Notes: a model not told the origin generated them from the sequence alone. A DNA stretch of 64,000 nucleotides from Apostichopus japonicus (GCF_037975245.1 NC_092571.1:21065917-21129916); one strand, 5' to 3'. Shown: positions 48,038 to 59,519, numbered from the stretch's first letter. A program made the numbers and translations.

Positions 48038-48679
48038 AATTGTGGTTAATTAGGGTAGAACTATGGTAATGCCATAGTCCACAGAGTAAAATTTGTAAAT
48101 AGTGAAGATCAAATAGAAAGTGATAAATGGAAACTATGGTACTATGGAAAAAACTGTGGTAAACCTCATCCATAGGACCAAAATACCCGTCAAATTTTGG
48201 TATTGTACCACAGATTACCATGGAATAATGGTGGTATTTTGCTGTGGTTAGTGTGAGGTAGTTTTTTCCCTATGCTACACTTCATCTTCAGAGCTTGCAT
48301 ACTGTGTTGAAAGAAGATGAGCATTTTCTGCTCCTATATTTCAGGGCTATAGTAAAATAAAATTGTGGTTAATTAGGGTAGAACTATGGTAATGCCATAG
48401 TCCACATAGAGTAAATTTGAGATAAAACCATGGTGAAGATGAAATAGAAAGTGATAAATGGAAACTATGGTACTATGGAAAAAACTGTGGTAAACCTTAT
48501 CCATAGTGCCAGAATACCCGTCAAATTTTGGTATTGCACCACAGATTACCATGGAAAAGTGGTGGTATTTTGCTGTGGTTAGTGTGAGGTAGTTTTTTCC
48601 TAGGCTACACTTCATCTTCAGAGCTTGCATACTGTGTTGAAAGAAGATGAGCATTTTCTGCTCCTATATTTCAGGGCTA
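48038..48679. repeat. tandem duplication of a ~315-bp unit
   Basis: Copy 1 (48038-48349) and copy 2 (48361-48679) both run from AATTGTGGTTAATTAGGG to CTCCTATATTTCAGGGCTA with few differences. The minus-strand ORFs in both are shadows. Confidence 0.9.
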
Positions 48680-49125
48680 GTCTATCATAAAATAATGACT
48701 ATTAAGTATGAGTTGTGTACACTATAGTATGACATGAGCGTTTGTCACAAACTAAAAGCAATGTACACCATTACGTGTACACGAAGAGCCAATACAAAGT
48801 CCTAACATCTGTATTACATAGCGCTGTGTTTTGCCGTAAGTTTATACGATGATTATTGACAAGACTAGGACATTTCCAATCTCGAATTTGGTATCAATGC
48901 AAAGAGCATAGTCTAATCTAGCAAATTTTGCCATAAATGTGCATTTTGCTCCTGTAATGAAGTCAAGTTCACAGCAAGTTTAACAGCACTTTTTGGAACC
49001 ATGAAAAAAGGCGCCAAAAAAAAAAAAAAAAAACCTCCACCTCCCCCTTGCTGTATCAGATCCCCCTTCCATTCAGATCCCCCTTCCATTCTTAAATGTG
49101 AACAAGGCTCAGAGAGTCGAGGCCT
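48680..49125. other. intergenic, no gene recognised
   Basis: Includes an A-run (about 49016-49033) and the repeated line GATCCCCCTTCCATTC. No coding signal. Confidence 0.5.
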
Positions 49126-49342
49126 TCACATCTTTGTCAATCTGTGATGGCGATGAATCCTCCGGAATAAAGGGTGTCTACGGTTTTGCCTCCGTCTCCA
49201 CGAGAAAGGTCCCGGATATCGCATCTCGTGAGCCAAGCATGGTCCGTTGGGTTCCTTTCCAAAATCCACCAAGAAGCTCCGGTTGAGGGTCATTCCTCCT
49301 TTATCTGTGTCGATATCGATTTGTAGCATGACTGAGCCAGTT
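49126..49342 (-). pseudogene. SELENBP1-like last exon
   Basis: Starts [16 protein letters not shown] and is conserved to AHEMRYPG, then becomes Arg/His-rich up to TGA, unlike the family tail. Confidence 0.8.
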
Positions 49343-50019
49343 CTATTTGACAAAAGAAAAGAGAGAGACATAAAACAAAAGGAAGTTGTATGAACGACAG
49401 AAAAAGCGTTAAGAAAATAGAACAACACACAGAGATGGATTCAGAGAATTCAGAAAGAGTACCATGTGCTTAAAGCAGGTTCCTAATGATGGACTGAAGT
49501 ATTTAGTTCTCTTTTTTAAACAGATTTCAAATATCATATGCACCAAAAAACCTGCATGTTTCCCTAGTGTGGCAAAATAAACATTTCATGAGGGAAAGAG
49601 TTAACTGCCATGAGTAACTTCCCCAAAACAGCTCAGTTTTAGAAGAATCTTATTCCAATTGGGATCAGATCAGATCAGAAATGTAATTTGTCTATGCACA
49701 TGCAAGATTTCAGTCTTGATCAAGGCTAAATATATGTCATCATCCAGCCAAATGTATTTCATGTTTTTTAAGTATGTTTTTCTTCCCATTTTTCTATTTC
49801 AACGTTCAATAGTTTATAATAGAGATGGGGTTTACAAACTACATTATCGAAAATAATGACGTGCGTCTCAGGGGTCAGACCTGTTGACATTCCACCTTGA
49901 AAACAGGAAGAAAAAAAAACAAAGAGGAAGTAAAAGGTATCAGATCCCTGCAGTGGCACTATGACATCACAGATATAAAGATAATTATTATAAAGATTAT
50001 TATTATATAAAGATTATAA

Positions 50020-50260
50020 GGAGTGTTAGCTCAGTGGTTAACGCCGGTACCTTCCAATCATAAGGTGGCGAGTTCGAGTCACTCCAAGATTAATGTATGT
50101 TGTCCAGTTACAGAGATGTTGACAATTCATAATCATGGACGTTAAATATGAATCTAAGAGACTGACTTCGGTCAGCTTGCGGCTTTGATAAGCCAATGAG
50201 GCTTCTTCGCGAGTTCCTGCTTGCAGGAGGATCTAAAATACATACATACATACATATATA
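50020..50260 (+). mobile_element. tRNA-derived SINE
   Basis: tRNA-like head with A box TTAGCTCAGTGG, B box GAGTTCGAGTC and pairing ends GGAGTG/CACTCC. A unique body follows (GACTTCGGTCAGCTTGCGGC, GCAGGAGGATCTAAAATAC) and a (CATA)n tail. In a SELENBP1 intron. Confidence 0.9.
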
Positions 50261-50446
50261 ATAAAAAAGGCCTATATACCTCATGTACATGACTATTACA
50301 GTACGATATCTCCCAAACGGAGCAAGCTTCTTTTCAGCTATTTTAGGGTGGGGGAGAAGGGGGGGTTGGGTGGGGACCTCTGTTGTACAGCTAAAAAAGG
50401 ATGGTTGGGTCTGTGTCCCATTCAAAAGTGGTTCCAGTGATCTTAC

Positions 50447-50658
50447 TTGATCATATTCGGATAGAATTGTTTGTCCCATGCACTGAAGAGGGATGTCGTA
50501 ACGTAAAGCCTCTTGCCGTCTAGACTCAGCTGCAACATCTGTGGACCACCGGTCACCTCGCGAGCTTTGACATGCACAGACGGCGGCTGTTCTTGTAGTT
50601 CCTCGTCATGGGTGACCTTCACAGGTCCGTCAGCAGTGATTGATCCACCCAGAAATAA
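50447..50658 (-). pseudogene. SELENBP1-like exon e
   Basis: 212 nt from [14 protein letters not shown] to DKQFYPNMI plus AA. Acceptor CCCCACAG, donor GTAAGA. Open. Confidence 0.92.
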
Positions 50659-50767
50659 CTGTGGGGAATCAGAATTGAAGATGACATAAACCAATTCAAG
50701 GTTGAATGGTTTTGTTTTGTTTACATACTTGTCATCTATCTCAGTAAAACCAAAGAATTTACATTCA

Positions 50768-52620
50768 CTTCTACCTAAAGCATCCTCCTCTACCTACCCA
50801 ACCTCCTCTGCTAAAACTTCTCTGACAGAATCCACATCTACCTATCAAATATCCACTCTAAGACTTACCTCTACCTACCCAACCTCCTCTACTAAAACTT
50901 CTCTGACAGAATCCACATCTACCTATCAAATATCCACTCTAAACTTACCTCTACCTTCCCAACCTCCTATACTAAAACTTCTCTGACAGAATCCACATCT
51001 ATCTATCAAATATCCACTCTCAAACTTACCTCTACCTACCCAACCTCCTCTACTAAAACTTCTCTGACAGAATCCACATCTACCTATCAAATATCCACTC
51101 TCAAACTTACCTCTACCTACCCAACCTCCTCTACTAAAACTTCTCTGACAGAATCCACATCTACCTATCAAATATCCACTCTAAACTTACCTCTACCTTC
51201 CCAACCTCCTCTACTAAAACTTCTCTGACAGAATCCACATCTATCTATCAAATATCCACTCTCAAACTTACCTCTACCTACCCAACCTCCTCTTCTAAAC
51301 CTTCTCTGACAGAATCCACATCTACCTATCAAATATCCACTCTCAAACTTACCTCTACCTACCCAACCTCCTCTACTAAAACTTCTCTGACAGAATCCAC
51401 ATCTACCTATCAAATATCCACTCTCAAACTTACCTCTACCTACCCAACCTCCTCTACTAAAACTTCTCTGACAGAATCCACATCTATCTATCAAATATCC
51501 ACTCTCAAACTTACCTCTACCTACCCAACATCCTCTACTAAAACTTCTCTGACAGAATCCACATCTATCTATCAAATATCTACTCTCAAACTTACCTCTA
51601 CCTACCCAACATCCTCTACTAAAACTTCTCTGACAGAATCCACATCTACCTATCAAGTATCCACTCTAAAACTTACCTCTACCTACCCAACCTCCTCCAC
51701 TAAAACTTCTCTGACAGAATCCACATCTATCTATCAAGTATCCACTCTCAAACTTACCTCTACCTATCCAACCTCCTCCACTAAAACTTCTCTGACAGAA
51801 TCCACATCTATCTATCAAATATCCACTCTCAAACTTACCTCTACCTATCCAGCCTCCTCCACTAAAACTTCTCTGACAGAATCCACATCTACCTATCAAG
51901 TATCCACTCTCAAACTTACCTCTACCTACCCAGCCTCCTCCACTAAAACTTCTCTGACAGAATCCACATCTACCTATCAAGTATCCACTCTCAAACTTAC
52001 CTCTACCTACCCAGCCTCCTCCACTAAAACTTCTCTGACAGAATCCACATCTACCTATCAAGTATCCACTCTCAAACTTACCTCTACCTACCCAGCCTCC
52101 TCCACTAAAACTTCTCTGACAGAATCCACATCTACCTATCAAGTATCCACTCTCAAACTTACCACTACCTACCCAGCCTCCTCCACTAAAACTTCTCTGA
52201 CAGAATCCACATCTACCTATCAAGTATCCACTCTCAAACTTACCACTACCTACCCAGCCTCCTCCACTAAAACTTCTCTGACAGAATCCACATCTACCTA
52301 TCAAATATCCACTCTAAAGCTTACCTCTACCTATCCAACCTCCTCCACTAAAACTTCTCTGACAGAATCCACATCTATCTATCAAATATCCACTCTAAAG
52401 CTTACCTCTACCTATCCAACCTCCTCCACTAAAACTTCTCTGACAGAATCCACATCTATCTATCAAATATCCACTCTAAAACTTACCTCTACCTATCCAA
52501 CCTCCTCTACTTAAAAATCTTCTGACATAATCCACATCTACCTATCAGGTGTCCACTCTAAAGCTTACCTCTACCTACTGTACCCACCCTCCTCTATTAG
52601 GACTTCTCTGACAAAATCCA
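50768..52620. repeat. 81-bp minisatellite array (~22 units)
   Basis: Head-to-tail units with an 81-bp period (some 80), core plus-strand ACTTCTCTGACAGAATCCAC. The minus strand of nearly every unit holds GAGGTAAGT. Minus-strand frames stay open for up to 8 units with a 27-residue period containing CGFCQRSF; plus-strand frames are Ser/Thr-rich. The units at the distal end (after about 52500) are diverged. It lies between SELENBP1 exons d and e. Confidence 0.95.
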
Positions 52621-53205
52621 ATCTACCGTCTCCTCTTCCCAATCATTTTCTGATATAAATACAATTTAAGACAGTTCTACCTACACTTACTCCTATAACT
52701 ACCTTAACTTCCTCTACCCGACCATCTCTAATAACTACACATTTACATCCACCTCTACCTTCTTATTCCCTTTTACCAGAGCTTCTCTGAAAAACCCAAA
52801 AACTACGAGCAGCTCTTTAATACTACACATCCTCCTTCTCTCTCTGTGTACTGTATACCACTTAAAGGAGCATTCCCAGACATCTCATTTTAGTGGTGAA
52901 CTTCCTTAACTATAAAGAATCATTGCTAGTCGACGCTTCGCCTCAATTGTAAGATCATTAGCATATCGACAATAAAGTTCTGCGGCCTAATGTCATGTTA
53001 GTGTTGTTATTTCTGAGTGCTTGACTCAAGTTTGTACTGAGCTGATATGATGATGGTCGTTAAGAAATTTTTACTATCGTGAAGAACATCATCGAGTTGC
53101 ATAATTTCTATTATGGAAATACTGAACATAGTGACTTAGTTACTTAGTGGGTTACTTTCATTTGCATAAAAGTTTTATGTGGAGTTATTAAAAGATGATT
53201 CATAC
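52621..53205. other. remaining intron sequence
   Basis: Pyrimidine-rich decayed edge of the array, then unremarkable intron up to exon d. Confidence 0.5.
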
Positions 53206-53327
53206 TTGTCCAACTAGCTTTGGGCTTCTTGTGTCCGACACGTCGTACTGCCTGATGTCTCCGTGAAGCCAGTTACTGAATTAGAGGAAACGGTCGTCCA
53301 TATAGAGCAAGATGTCCGTGATTATCC
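53206..53327 (-). pseudogene. SELENBP1-like exon d, with TAA
   Basis: 122 nt, IITDILLYMDDRFL, then TAA (53283-53281), then FSNWLHGDIRQYDVSD to LVGQ. Acceptor TTTTTCAG, donor GTATGA. Confidence 0.9.
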
Positions 53328-53407
53328 CTGAAAAATTAATGACGGAATAATCAGTATCAAACTACGGACGGAACGATCATTCGTGGGCAGTAATCTTTAC
53401 ATCTTTA

Positions 53408-53645
53408 GGAGTGTTAGCTCAGTGGTTAACGCCGGTGCCTTCCAATCATAAGGTCCCAGTTCGAGTCACTCCAAGATTAATGTATGTTGTCCAGTTACAG
53501 AGTTGTTGACAATTCATAATCATGGACGTTAAATATGAATGTAAGAGACTGACTTTGGTCAGCTTGCGGCTTTGATAAGCCAATGAGGCTTCTTTACGAG
53601 TTCCTGCTTGCAGGAGGATCTAAAATACATACATACATACATAGT
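53408..53645 (+). mobile_element. tRNA-derived SINE
   Basis: Second complete copy, same A box, B box, body and (CATA)n tail as at 50.0 kb, with a few substitutions. In the intron between SELENBP1 exons c and d. Confidence 0.9.
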
Positions 53646-54177
53646 CAGACCGGTTAACCAAAAACAAAACCCCTTTCTAATACTTGAAATACTCATGAGA
53701 TCAGTGGTGTCCCCCGACGGTCTGTGAGGAACAAGACCGGCAGCTGCGTAAAATAGGCCCTCCCGCCGCGCCTAGGAGGCAGTAATCTGCTTAACACGGA
53801 GCAGCCACACACTACATATATGTGCATGTGGGAGACGTGTACGTAAAACATGTACACATGCAGTTTAAAGGTGTACCCTTTCGTGAAAACCAATATAGAT
53901 ATTAAACAAATGACTCGCACACAGAATGTTCTATTTTGTGAAGTATACTGTCATATATAACAAACTTCAAATTTGAGCCTCTAATTTCGTGATCATTTCA
54001 GTCTGGTAACCAGCGACAGAGACGCATTCTCCTCACTGAAAGAAAATGCCTACGTCATGCCAAGAACTGCTGAATCATCAAAGATAACTTGATCAGTCTT
54101 CAGCACATGAATGTGGCATGTATAATGCAAAGAATAAATATGACATGCAATTTTCTGTTTCTCTGACATACAACAAA

Positions 54178-54462
54178 TAGAGGAAAATTTTGGCTGAAAA
54201 TGCCTCCCAGATCACTGGAAATGGCACTTCCCAGGACCATGGGTTGGCGTGAAGCGTACAAGAAAATTTTGGCCGAAAATGCCTCCCAGATTGCTGGATA
54301 TGACACTTCTCATGCCTTGATGTAACATGATGTAACATGAATTTTTTGCATCTAAGCATTTTCTATTTTGAAATTACTAGCGATATTAAAAAAAAAAAAA
54401 AATGCTCAAGGGGGGGGGGGGAGTGGTCGCCCCCTTCGCCCCGCCCCTTGGCTACGCGCCTG
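54178..54462. mobile_element. truncated hAT-like MITE
   Basis: Two partial copies of the shared core (54180-54235 and 54240-54320) and a right end CCTTGGCTACGCGCCTG as in the 60.7-kb copy. The left end is missing. Confidence 0.7.
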
Positions 54463-54780
54463 GATAGCAATTGCAGGAACGAAGGTTTCAGGTAAACACG
54501 ATTGTACAACAATCAAGGGAAAATGACTGATACAAACAGGATGAAGTAAACTTTGTTAACATTTGTACAGTTGGCAAGATTGATCACTCCTGGGAAACAC
54601 ACAAATGATCAGTGGGAAGAACGCATACAATCTAACAGATTAAAGCTGCTTATTGCAACGATGGGCGATTATCGACAGAATTGGATTTCCACAGCTGCAT
54701 TCTAAGCATATTCTTTAAAATTCACTGCCACCACTTCTGACAATTTCCAGTTCTATAATGGTTAAAACAAAGTTCTGTAC

Positions 54781-54862
54781 CTGGCATATCCCCTGGTAGA
54801 GCCCAGCCATCGACTTTCTTTGGTGGGACCTGAATGACCTTTTCGGCTTCCCATGAACCGTT
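54781..54862 (-). pseudogene. SELENBP1-like exon c
   Basis: 82 nt encoding [20 protein letters not shown] to GDMP. Acceptor TATCAG, donor GTACAG. Confidence 0.9.
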
Positions 54863-55009
54863 CTGATAACAAAGGAATGTGAAAGAAGCAAATTTCATAG
54901 CAGGAAGGTTTCCAAAATTGTGGTCTGGATACTCACAAAGTTAATTTAATGTGATGATGTTATGTGATTAAACAATCTACTGTGAGATGTCTACTGCTAC
55001 AATAACACC

Positions 55010-55081
55010 AGTGCATCAGTGTTACACCTCATTCAAAACTAGGTCAGATAACCGGCATTAGACGTTTCTTTTTGCGCAAGT
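55010..55081. mobile_element. inverted partial copy of the TTAA MITE
   Basis: Reverse complement of the first ~75 bp of the MITE at 55215, lying 130 bp before it. Confidence 0.75.
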
Positions 55082-55214
55082 CTTCACACCCTTTAGGGAA
55101 AACACTCAGTCAAAAACCCTCAATTGGTCAGAAATGGATCAAACTGCAGAAGGGGATATTACGATGTGCGACACATTCTCTTCATTGTGTCTCCTTCTCA
55201 TTTGGTTTCTTTAA

Positions 55215-55580
55215 AGGGTGTGAAGACTCGCGCAAAAAGAAACGTCTAATGCCGGTAATCTGACCTAGTTTCGAATGAGATGTAACAGAAGTGTTGGACA
55301 CCACCATGCATCGATCCCAAAAAACACACATACAAAGCTTGCTACCATCGGTAATTAGACACTAGTGTACAGTCAGTACATCTGTGGTCAATACCCACAG
55401 CACAGTGTACAAACAATACAGCGATGGACATCTCAGGTCCAGCTAAAGATAACAAAGTATCACGTTCATTACTGTACTGTATGCATTTTGTAGCGACACG
55501 AACAAAACGTCACTTGCAAGCAACAAAAAGTTAACTTTTTCAGATGGCCGCACGCGGTTTGGGGCGAGTCTTCAATGCCT
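55215..55580. mobile_element. TTAA-flanked (piggyBac-like) MITE
   Basis: Ends AGGGTGTGAAGACTCGCG and CGAGTCTTCAATGCCT, with TTAA at 55211-55214 and 55581-55584. In a SELENBP1 intron. Confidence 0.85.
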
Positions 55581-55618
55581 TTAATGGAATTTGGAAGTAA
55601 AATTAAGTATCATCTCAC

Positions 55619-55800
55619 CGATGCCTTGTAGAATCTGTAAACTGACGAGGCCAGGGTGCATCCGACGAACCCTTCCGATGCTCGTGGATTGTGCAAGAAT
55701 CTGATTTCCAAGGGGATGCCCCCTTCGTCACCGAGATTAATTTATTGGAGATGTTTATGGCTATCCCAGTCCCAGACGTGCAGGCTCTTTCCGTACAGAC
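55619..55800 (-). pseudogene. SELENBP1-like exon b, with TAA
   Basis: 182 nt, LYGKSLHVWDWDSHKHLQ, then TAA (55744-55742), then [19 protein letters not shown] to FYKAS. Acceptor TTTCAG, donor GTGAG. Confidence 0.9.
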
Positions 55801-57252
55801 CTGAAATGGAAGCCAACAAAAAGTCAATATTTTATCTCACATGTTTTAATTGCCAGCTTTCTAATCTAAGACGTGGGCAAATCCAGAATTCTTTTAGATT
55901 TGCTTGAAAGTAGTAAATCACATCCAAATCATGTGGGTGCAGGGGATTTATAGCACTAGATATATGCAGTGTGTTAGTTACCGTCTTATTATGAACACTG
56001 CGTTCAACGTTCGGTAACTGTAACAGTTCGGATCAGTTTAAGCGTGCGATTTGTACCGCAACAAATTGACATGTTTTCATCACTATTTGCAGCTCCCTTC
56101 ATAAAATCTACATCCAGCTGATACATACAGAGTCCCTTTATCATAGTAAATCTTCATGTATATCCTGGATACCTGACCAAGGTATTTAAATGGAAGCGTT
56201 TTACAGTTATTTCACCCTTTTTCCACTAGAAAAAACATGTTTTGATTGTCCTCGTCCAACTTGTAAATTAGATTATTAATCTTTTTTATGAAAGTATTGC
56301 ATTATGACATAAACTGTAAAAGGGTGACATTGTCGTCTGCCTAGTCGCATGTTTTAAAGTAAATCAACGGGTATAGAAGACTGATCAGAAAGTTTATATA
56401 CAAGAACAGGATTCCTGACCAAGGACATCAGGATCAACAAGTTCTGTTCTCGGAGAACCGAGTTAATTTAATGCAGTCCTATTAAAGTTGACGATGATCG
56501 CCCCTTAATATGACTTTATTAGATGACGGTGCCATGTACGGTGACCACTGGCATGACATCAAAAATGGTGGAAACATCGAGGACGGAGTCGAGGATATAC
56601 AAGAAGACATAGGCTGCAAGCCGTGAAACTGTATTTGAAAAGTTTGTGAGAAACCCTGGGGTTTAATACAAATTTCACGATATCCTACTCGCAGGCTTTA
56701 ACGAGTCCACGCATAGAGTCAAACCGCTGGCTGTGCGCATAGTCACGTGGTTAATGCATGCATATGCATGATGCAAAATGAATTAGGGTGCAAGTATCAG
56801 TTTACTATACAGATCGAAATTATGGCAAGCAGCCAAAAAATATCACCCGTGGGGCTGATATTAACAATGTGCATAGTAGCTGTAGGATTCCTTCCTTTCA
56901 GTTTTTCTGTCTCTCTGTCAAATGAGTCTTGAGAGCTCCATGACCCTACCTATAGTCCGATGATGGATTAATCGACGCTGTAAAGTTATTGACTTGGGTG
57001 GATTTATAAAATAAAGACGTGACAAGTCTCTGACTTCAACACATATCTCTTTACAAGGAAAACATAAATATAACTAGAACGGAAATAACAAATGAGAGAC
57101 ATCAGGTAGGAATGTGAAGTGAAGGCACACGCCTCGTGTACTGCATATATTTATCAATGGTTGGAGACTTCTGATTGGTCTATTCGAATAACATGTACAC
57201 GTCACGTTTTAACATAAAGTTATGTAACACATCACATTACAGATGCACTCAC
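55801..57252 (-). other. SELENBP1-like intron
   Basis: About 1.45 kb without a recognised repeat. A small plus-strand ORF (56747-56932) with a hydrophobic segment has no other support. Confidence 0.5.
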
Positions 57253-57435
57253 CGTTGGCGTAGTCGTTGGGATCGAATGCTTTCAAGAAGGCCTTCGGGG
57301 CTCCCAATTCGGTACTGATCAACACTTTATGGTACGGCTGATACCAAAAATCATATCCGAACGGCGGATTGAATCCAGGAGCCTCCCAGTTGCCTTTCAC
57401 TTTAAAGGTCTCGCCGTCTAGCAATAAAAATCCAC
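57253..57435 (-). pseudogene. SELENBP1-like exon a
   Basis: 183 nt from [10 protein letters not shown] to DPNDYAN. Acceptor ACCAG, donor GTGAGT. Open. Confidence 0.9.
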
Positions 57436-57487
57436 CTGGTTGTAAAAGAAAAATATCAATACAAACTATTATAACTTTAACGAGTAA

Positions 57488-58302
57488 TTGAAAACCGTCA
57501 AGGGAAATTTGGTACGAGCGATACAAAGACTGCATGATCTTGAGTTGGAGAATGGAAACATTCCCACTACACAGATAGAAAATACTGAGGGTAAGGTTAA
57601 ACTTGTACCAAACCCACAACAGAACAATAAGGCAACACGTAGTGGCAGAGTGATCAAACCAATCCAGAGATTAGATTTGTAGAAATTGTAAGTTGATATT
57701 GCAGAATGGAGATACCTGTGTTGTTATGCACAATGATAATTAATGTTCTTGAGTTTATTGTTGTTAAGGTAACTGATATTTGGAAGTTACATTTAAGGTT
57801 ATTATTGTATGTTCTAATGAACTACAGTAACAGAATGACTATTTGTGTTTTAAGCAGAAGGTATTTCTTCCCTCATACATTGATTATCAGTACAGAACTG
57901 TTGAAATTAAGCTGTTAACTGTTACTACATTGCATTTTATATGTTAGGATGTTACCAAAGATACGATTTGTTTAATAACCGGAAGTGAGTAGGTCTATTT
58001 GATATTTGTAATATCAAGGTGGGAGAATGTGAACCACTAAAGTGAAGGTTTGGCATTCCATGATATCTTGTTATTATTGTTTGTTAGAACTATGGACCAC
58101 TCGGAAACTGCAGGCTGCATAGCAATATGCATGCATGTATACACCTGGGATATAGTAAGTATCATTATTATACGGTAGTACAGGGCACAGTGGAGTCAGT
58201 TAATAAAGTCGAAGTCACGAAAACAGAATGTTGTGTTAGTGTCCTATTTATCCGACTCAACTAATTTGAGGAGCGGGTTAGTTAACCGTCCTTAAAAATA
58301 CA
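57488..58302 (+). mobile_element. 3' remnant of an LTR retrotransposon
   Basis: A plus-strand frame ending [15 protein letters not shown] then TAG (57679) resembles the C-terminal end of LTR-element pol proteins. A purine tract AAGGTGGGAGAA (58016-58027) precedes TGTGAACCAC, a likely 3' LTR start, with AATAAA at about 58202 and a possible end at ...AATACA (58302). The 5' part of the element is gone. It lies just beyond the last SELENBP1-like exon found. Confidence 0.6.
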
Positions 58303-58801
58303 TACACGCACGCACGGACACGCAACCATGCACACACAAAAAGTCAGCACAGAGAAATTTGAGGTTGAAGAAGAGTTGAACGGATGAATTAAAGGAGCAA
58401 TGAGATCACTTAAAATGACTTACTTATTTTGAACAGCTTCAATTAATAAACACTTTAGAGTTTTTTTTTTATAAATCTATAGTTATTGAGCACTTTTATG
58501 CACTAGCATACAATACTGGTATACTGGTTACCTGCAAATAAACTGTAGTTGTTGCAAAATAAATCCTTGTGATTTAGAATTTTTCTTGGAAGGAATAGAT
58601 TTCATAGAAAACAGCTTCCATTGCTGCAGTGTTTTGCCTACATTACTCTAAGTATAATGAAATATTAGAGGAATCGGAAGGAACGTTGAACTGAAATACA
58701 GATATGGTTATTTGTGGAAGTGAATACTTGAGAGAAAATTAGTATTCCAATTAGGGGATAAATACGAGGGGAACCGGTCTTAAATTTGATTTGAGACCGA
58801 T

Positions 58802-58874
58802 GATGACGTCATCGAGGAGGCTGAGCGGACCGAGGCGATAGCCGAGGTCCGCTGCCCTTCTCGATGACGTCATC
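58802..58874. promoter_or_regulatory. nested inverted repeat with two CRE palindromes
   Basis: Outer arms GATGACGTCATCGAG (58802-58816) and CTCGATGACGTCATC (58860-58874); inner arms AGCGGACC (58824-58831) and GGTCCGCT (58846-58853). Each outer arm holds a full TGACGTCA site, the CREB/ATF consensus. No adjacent gene start was identified. Confidence 0.6.
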
Positions 58875-59519
58875 AGAGGATGAACCGTTCAAATAAACGT
58901 TTACTGGGCCTGAGAATGAGCAGTTTTTGAAGAGGTTCCGAGCCCCATTGTATAATTGTTCGACAGGTTTGGACTTGTAGTAACCGCAGTGTTATTGCGA
59001 GTCTGAAAGATCGCTAGGCCTAGTCCCTGGTCAGTCATGTGGTTACTGCTAGAATTAGTAGTAGGTCTAGTGCTTACGTTATTGCTAGGCTTAGCGACAA
59101 GGTTTCTTCTGTTATAGTGTCAACATTGGACGCTTTACGCTTCGGTTCTTCGTTGAAGCACCTCGATAAGGTTGCTGACATTGACTCTAGCTCAAAATTA
59201 ATCCCTAAGTCATTCATGTTACTCGAAGTATTTAGCTGGATGATTTAAGAAGTACGTACAGTGTGTATTGAGACTCGGTTTGTGAAAACATATACAGTAC
59301 TACTGCTGTAACTAATTGCTAGTAGGCTGTATATACTGTACAGTATTCTTTTGCAATTTGAAACATTTCTTTGCCCATAAACATATTTGCATATACTCAT
59401 GGCAATGTACACCATGTCTTCATTTCTTTTAATTATGACTTCATGATTAATTGCCACGGCAACAAACCAGTGTTTGTCTAACATTTCGATCCTGAAGCAA
59501 TTCTCCTCTCTATACACTC

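Larger units (their letters stand above)
49126..57435 (-). pseudogene. selenium-binding protein 1 / methanethiol oxidase homologue, 6 exons, 2 in-frame stops
   Basis: SELENBP1-family proteins are cytosolic beta-propeller enzymes that oxidise methanethiol to formaldehyde, H2S and H2O2. Exons: 57435-57253, 55800-55619, 54862-54781, 53327-53206, 50658-50447, 49342 to about 49126; GT/AG borders and phases agree throughout. Family segments: [98 protein letters not shown] and LAHEMRYPG. Damage: TAA at 55744-55742 (after HKHLQ) and TAA at 53283-53281 where Tyr is expected before FSNWLHGD. The usual C-terminal GGD...SDIW tail is absent, and exons for roughly the first 190 residues were not found. Probably a pseudogene; assembly errors or a null allele are possible. 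Confidence 0.88.

Noticed and set aside
50020-50090. Functional tRNA gene
   Set aside because: The tRNA-like head is followed by a conserved SINE body and tail, is present in several copies, and the anticodon arm pairs poorly.
51666-52304. 212-codon minus-strand ORF of CGFC-containing repeats
   Set aside because: It is the product of an 81-bp period (a multiple of three); frames are broken by 80-bp units and it lies inside an intron.
56747-56932. Small ORF with a hydrophobic, signal-like stretch
   Set aside because: Lies in an intron of the SELENBP1-like gene on the other strand, with no further support.
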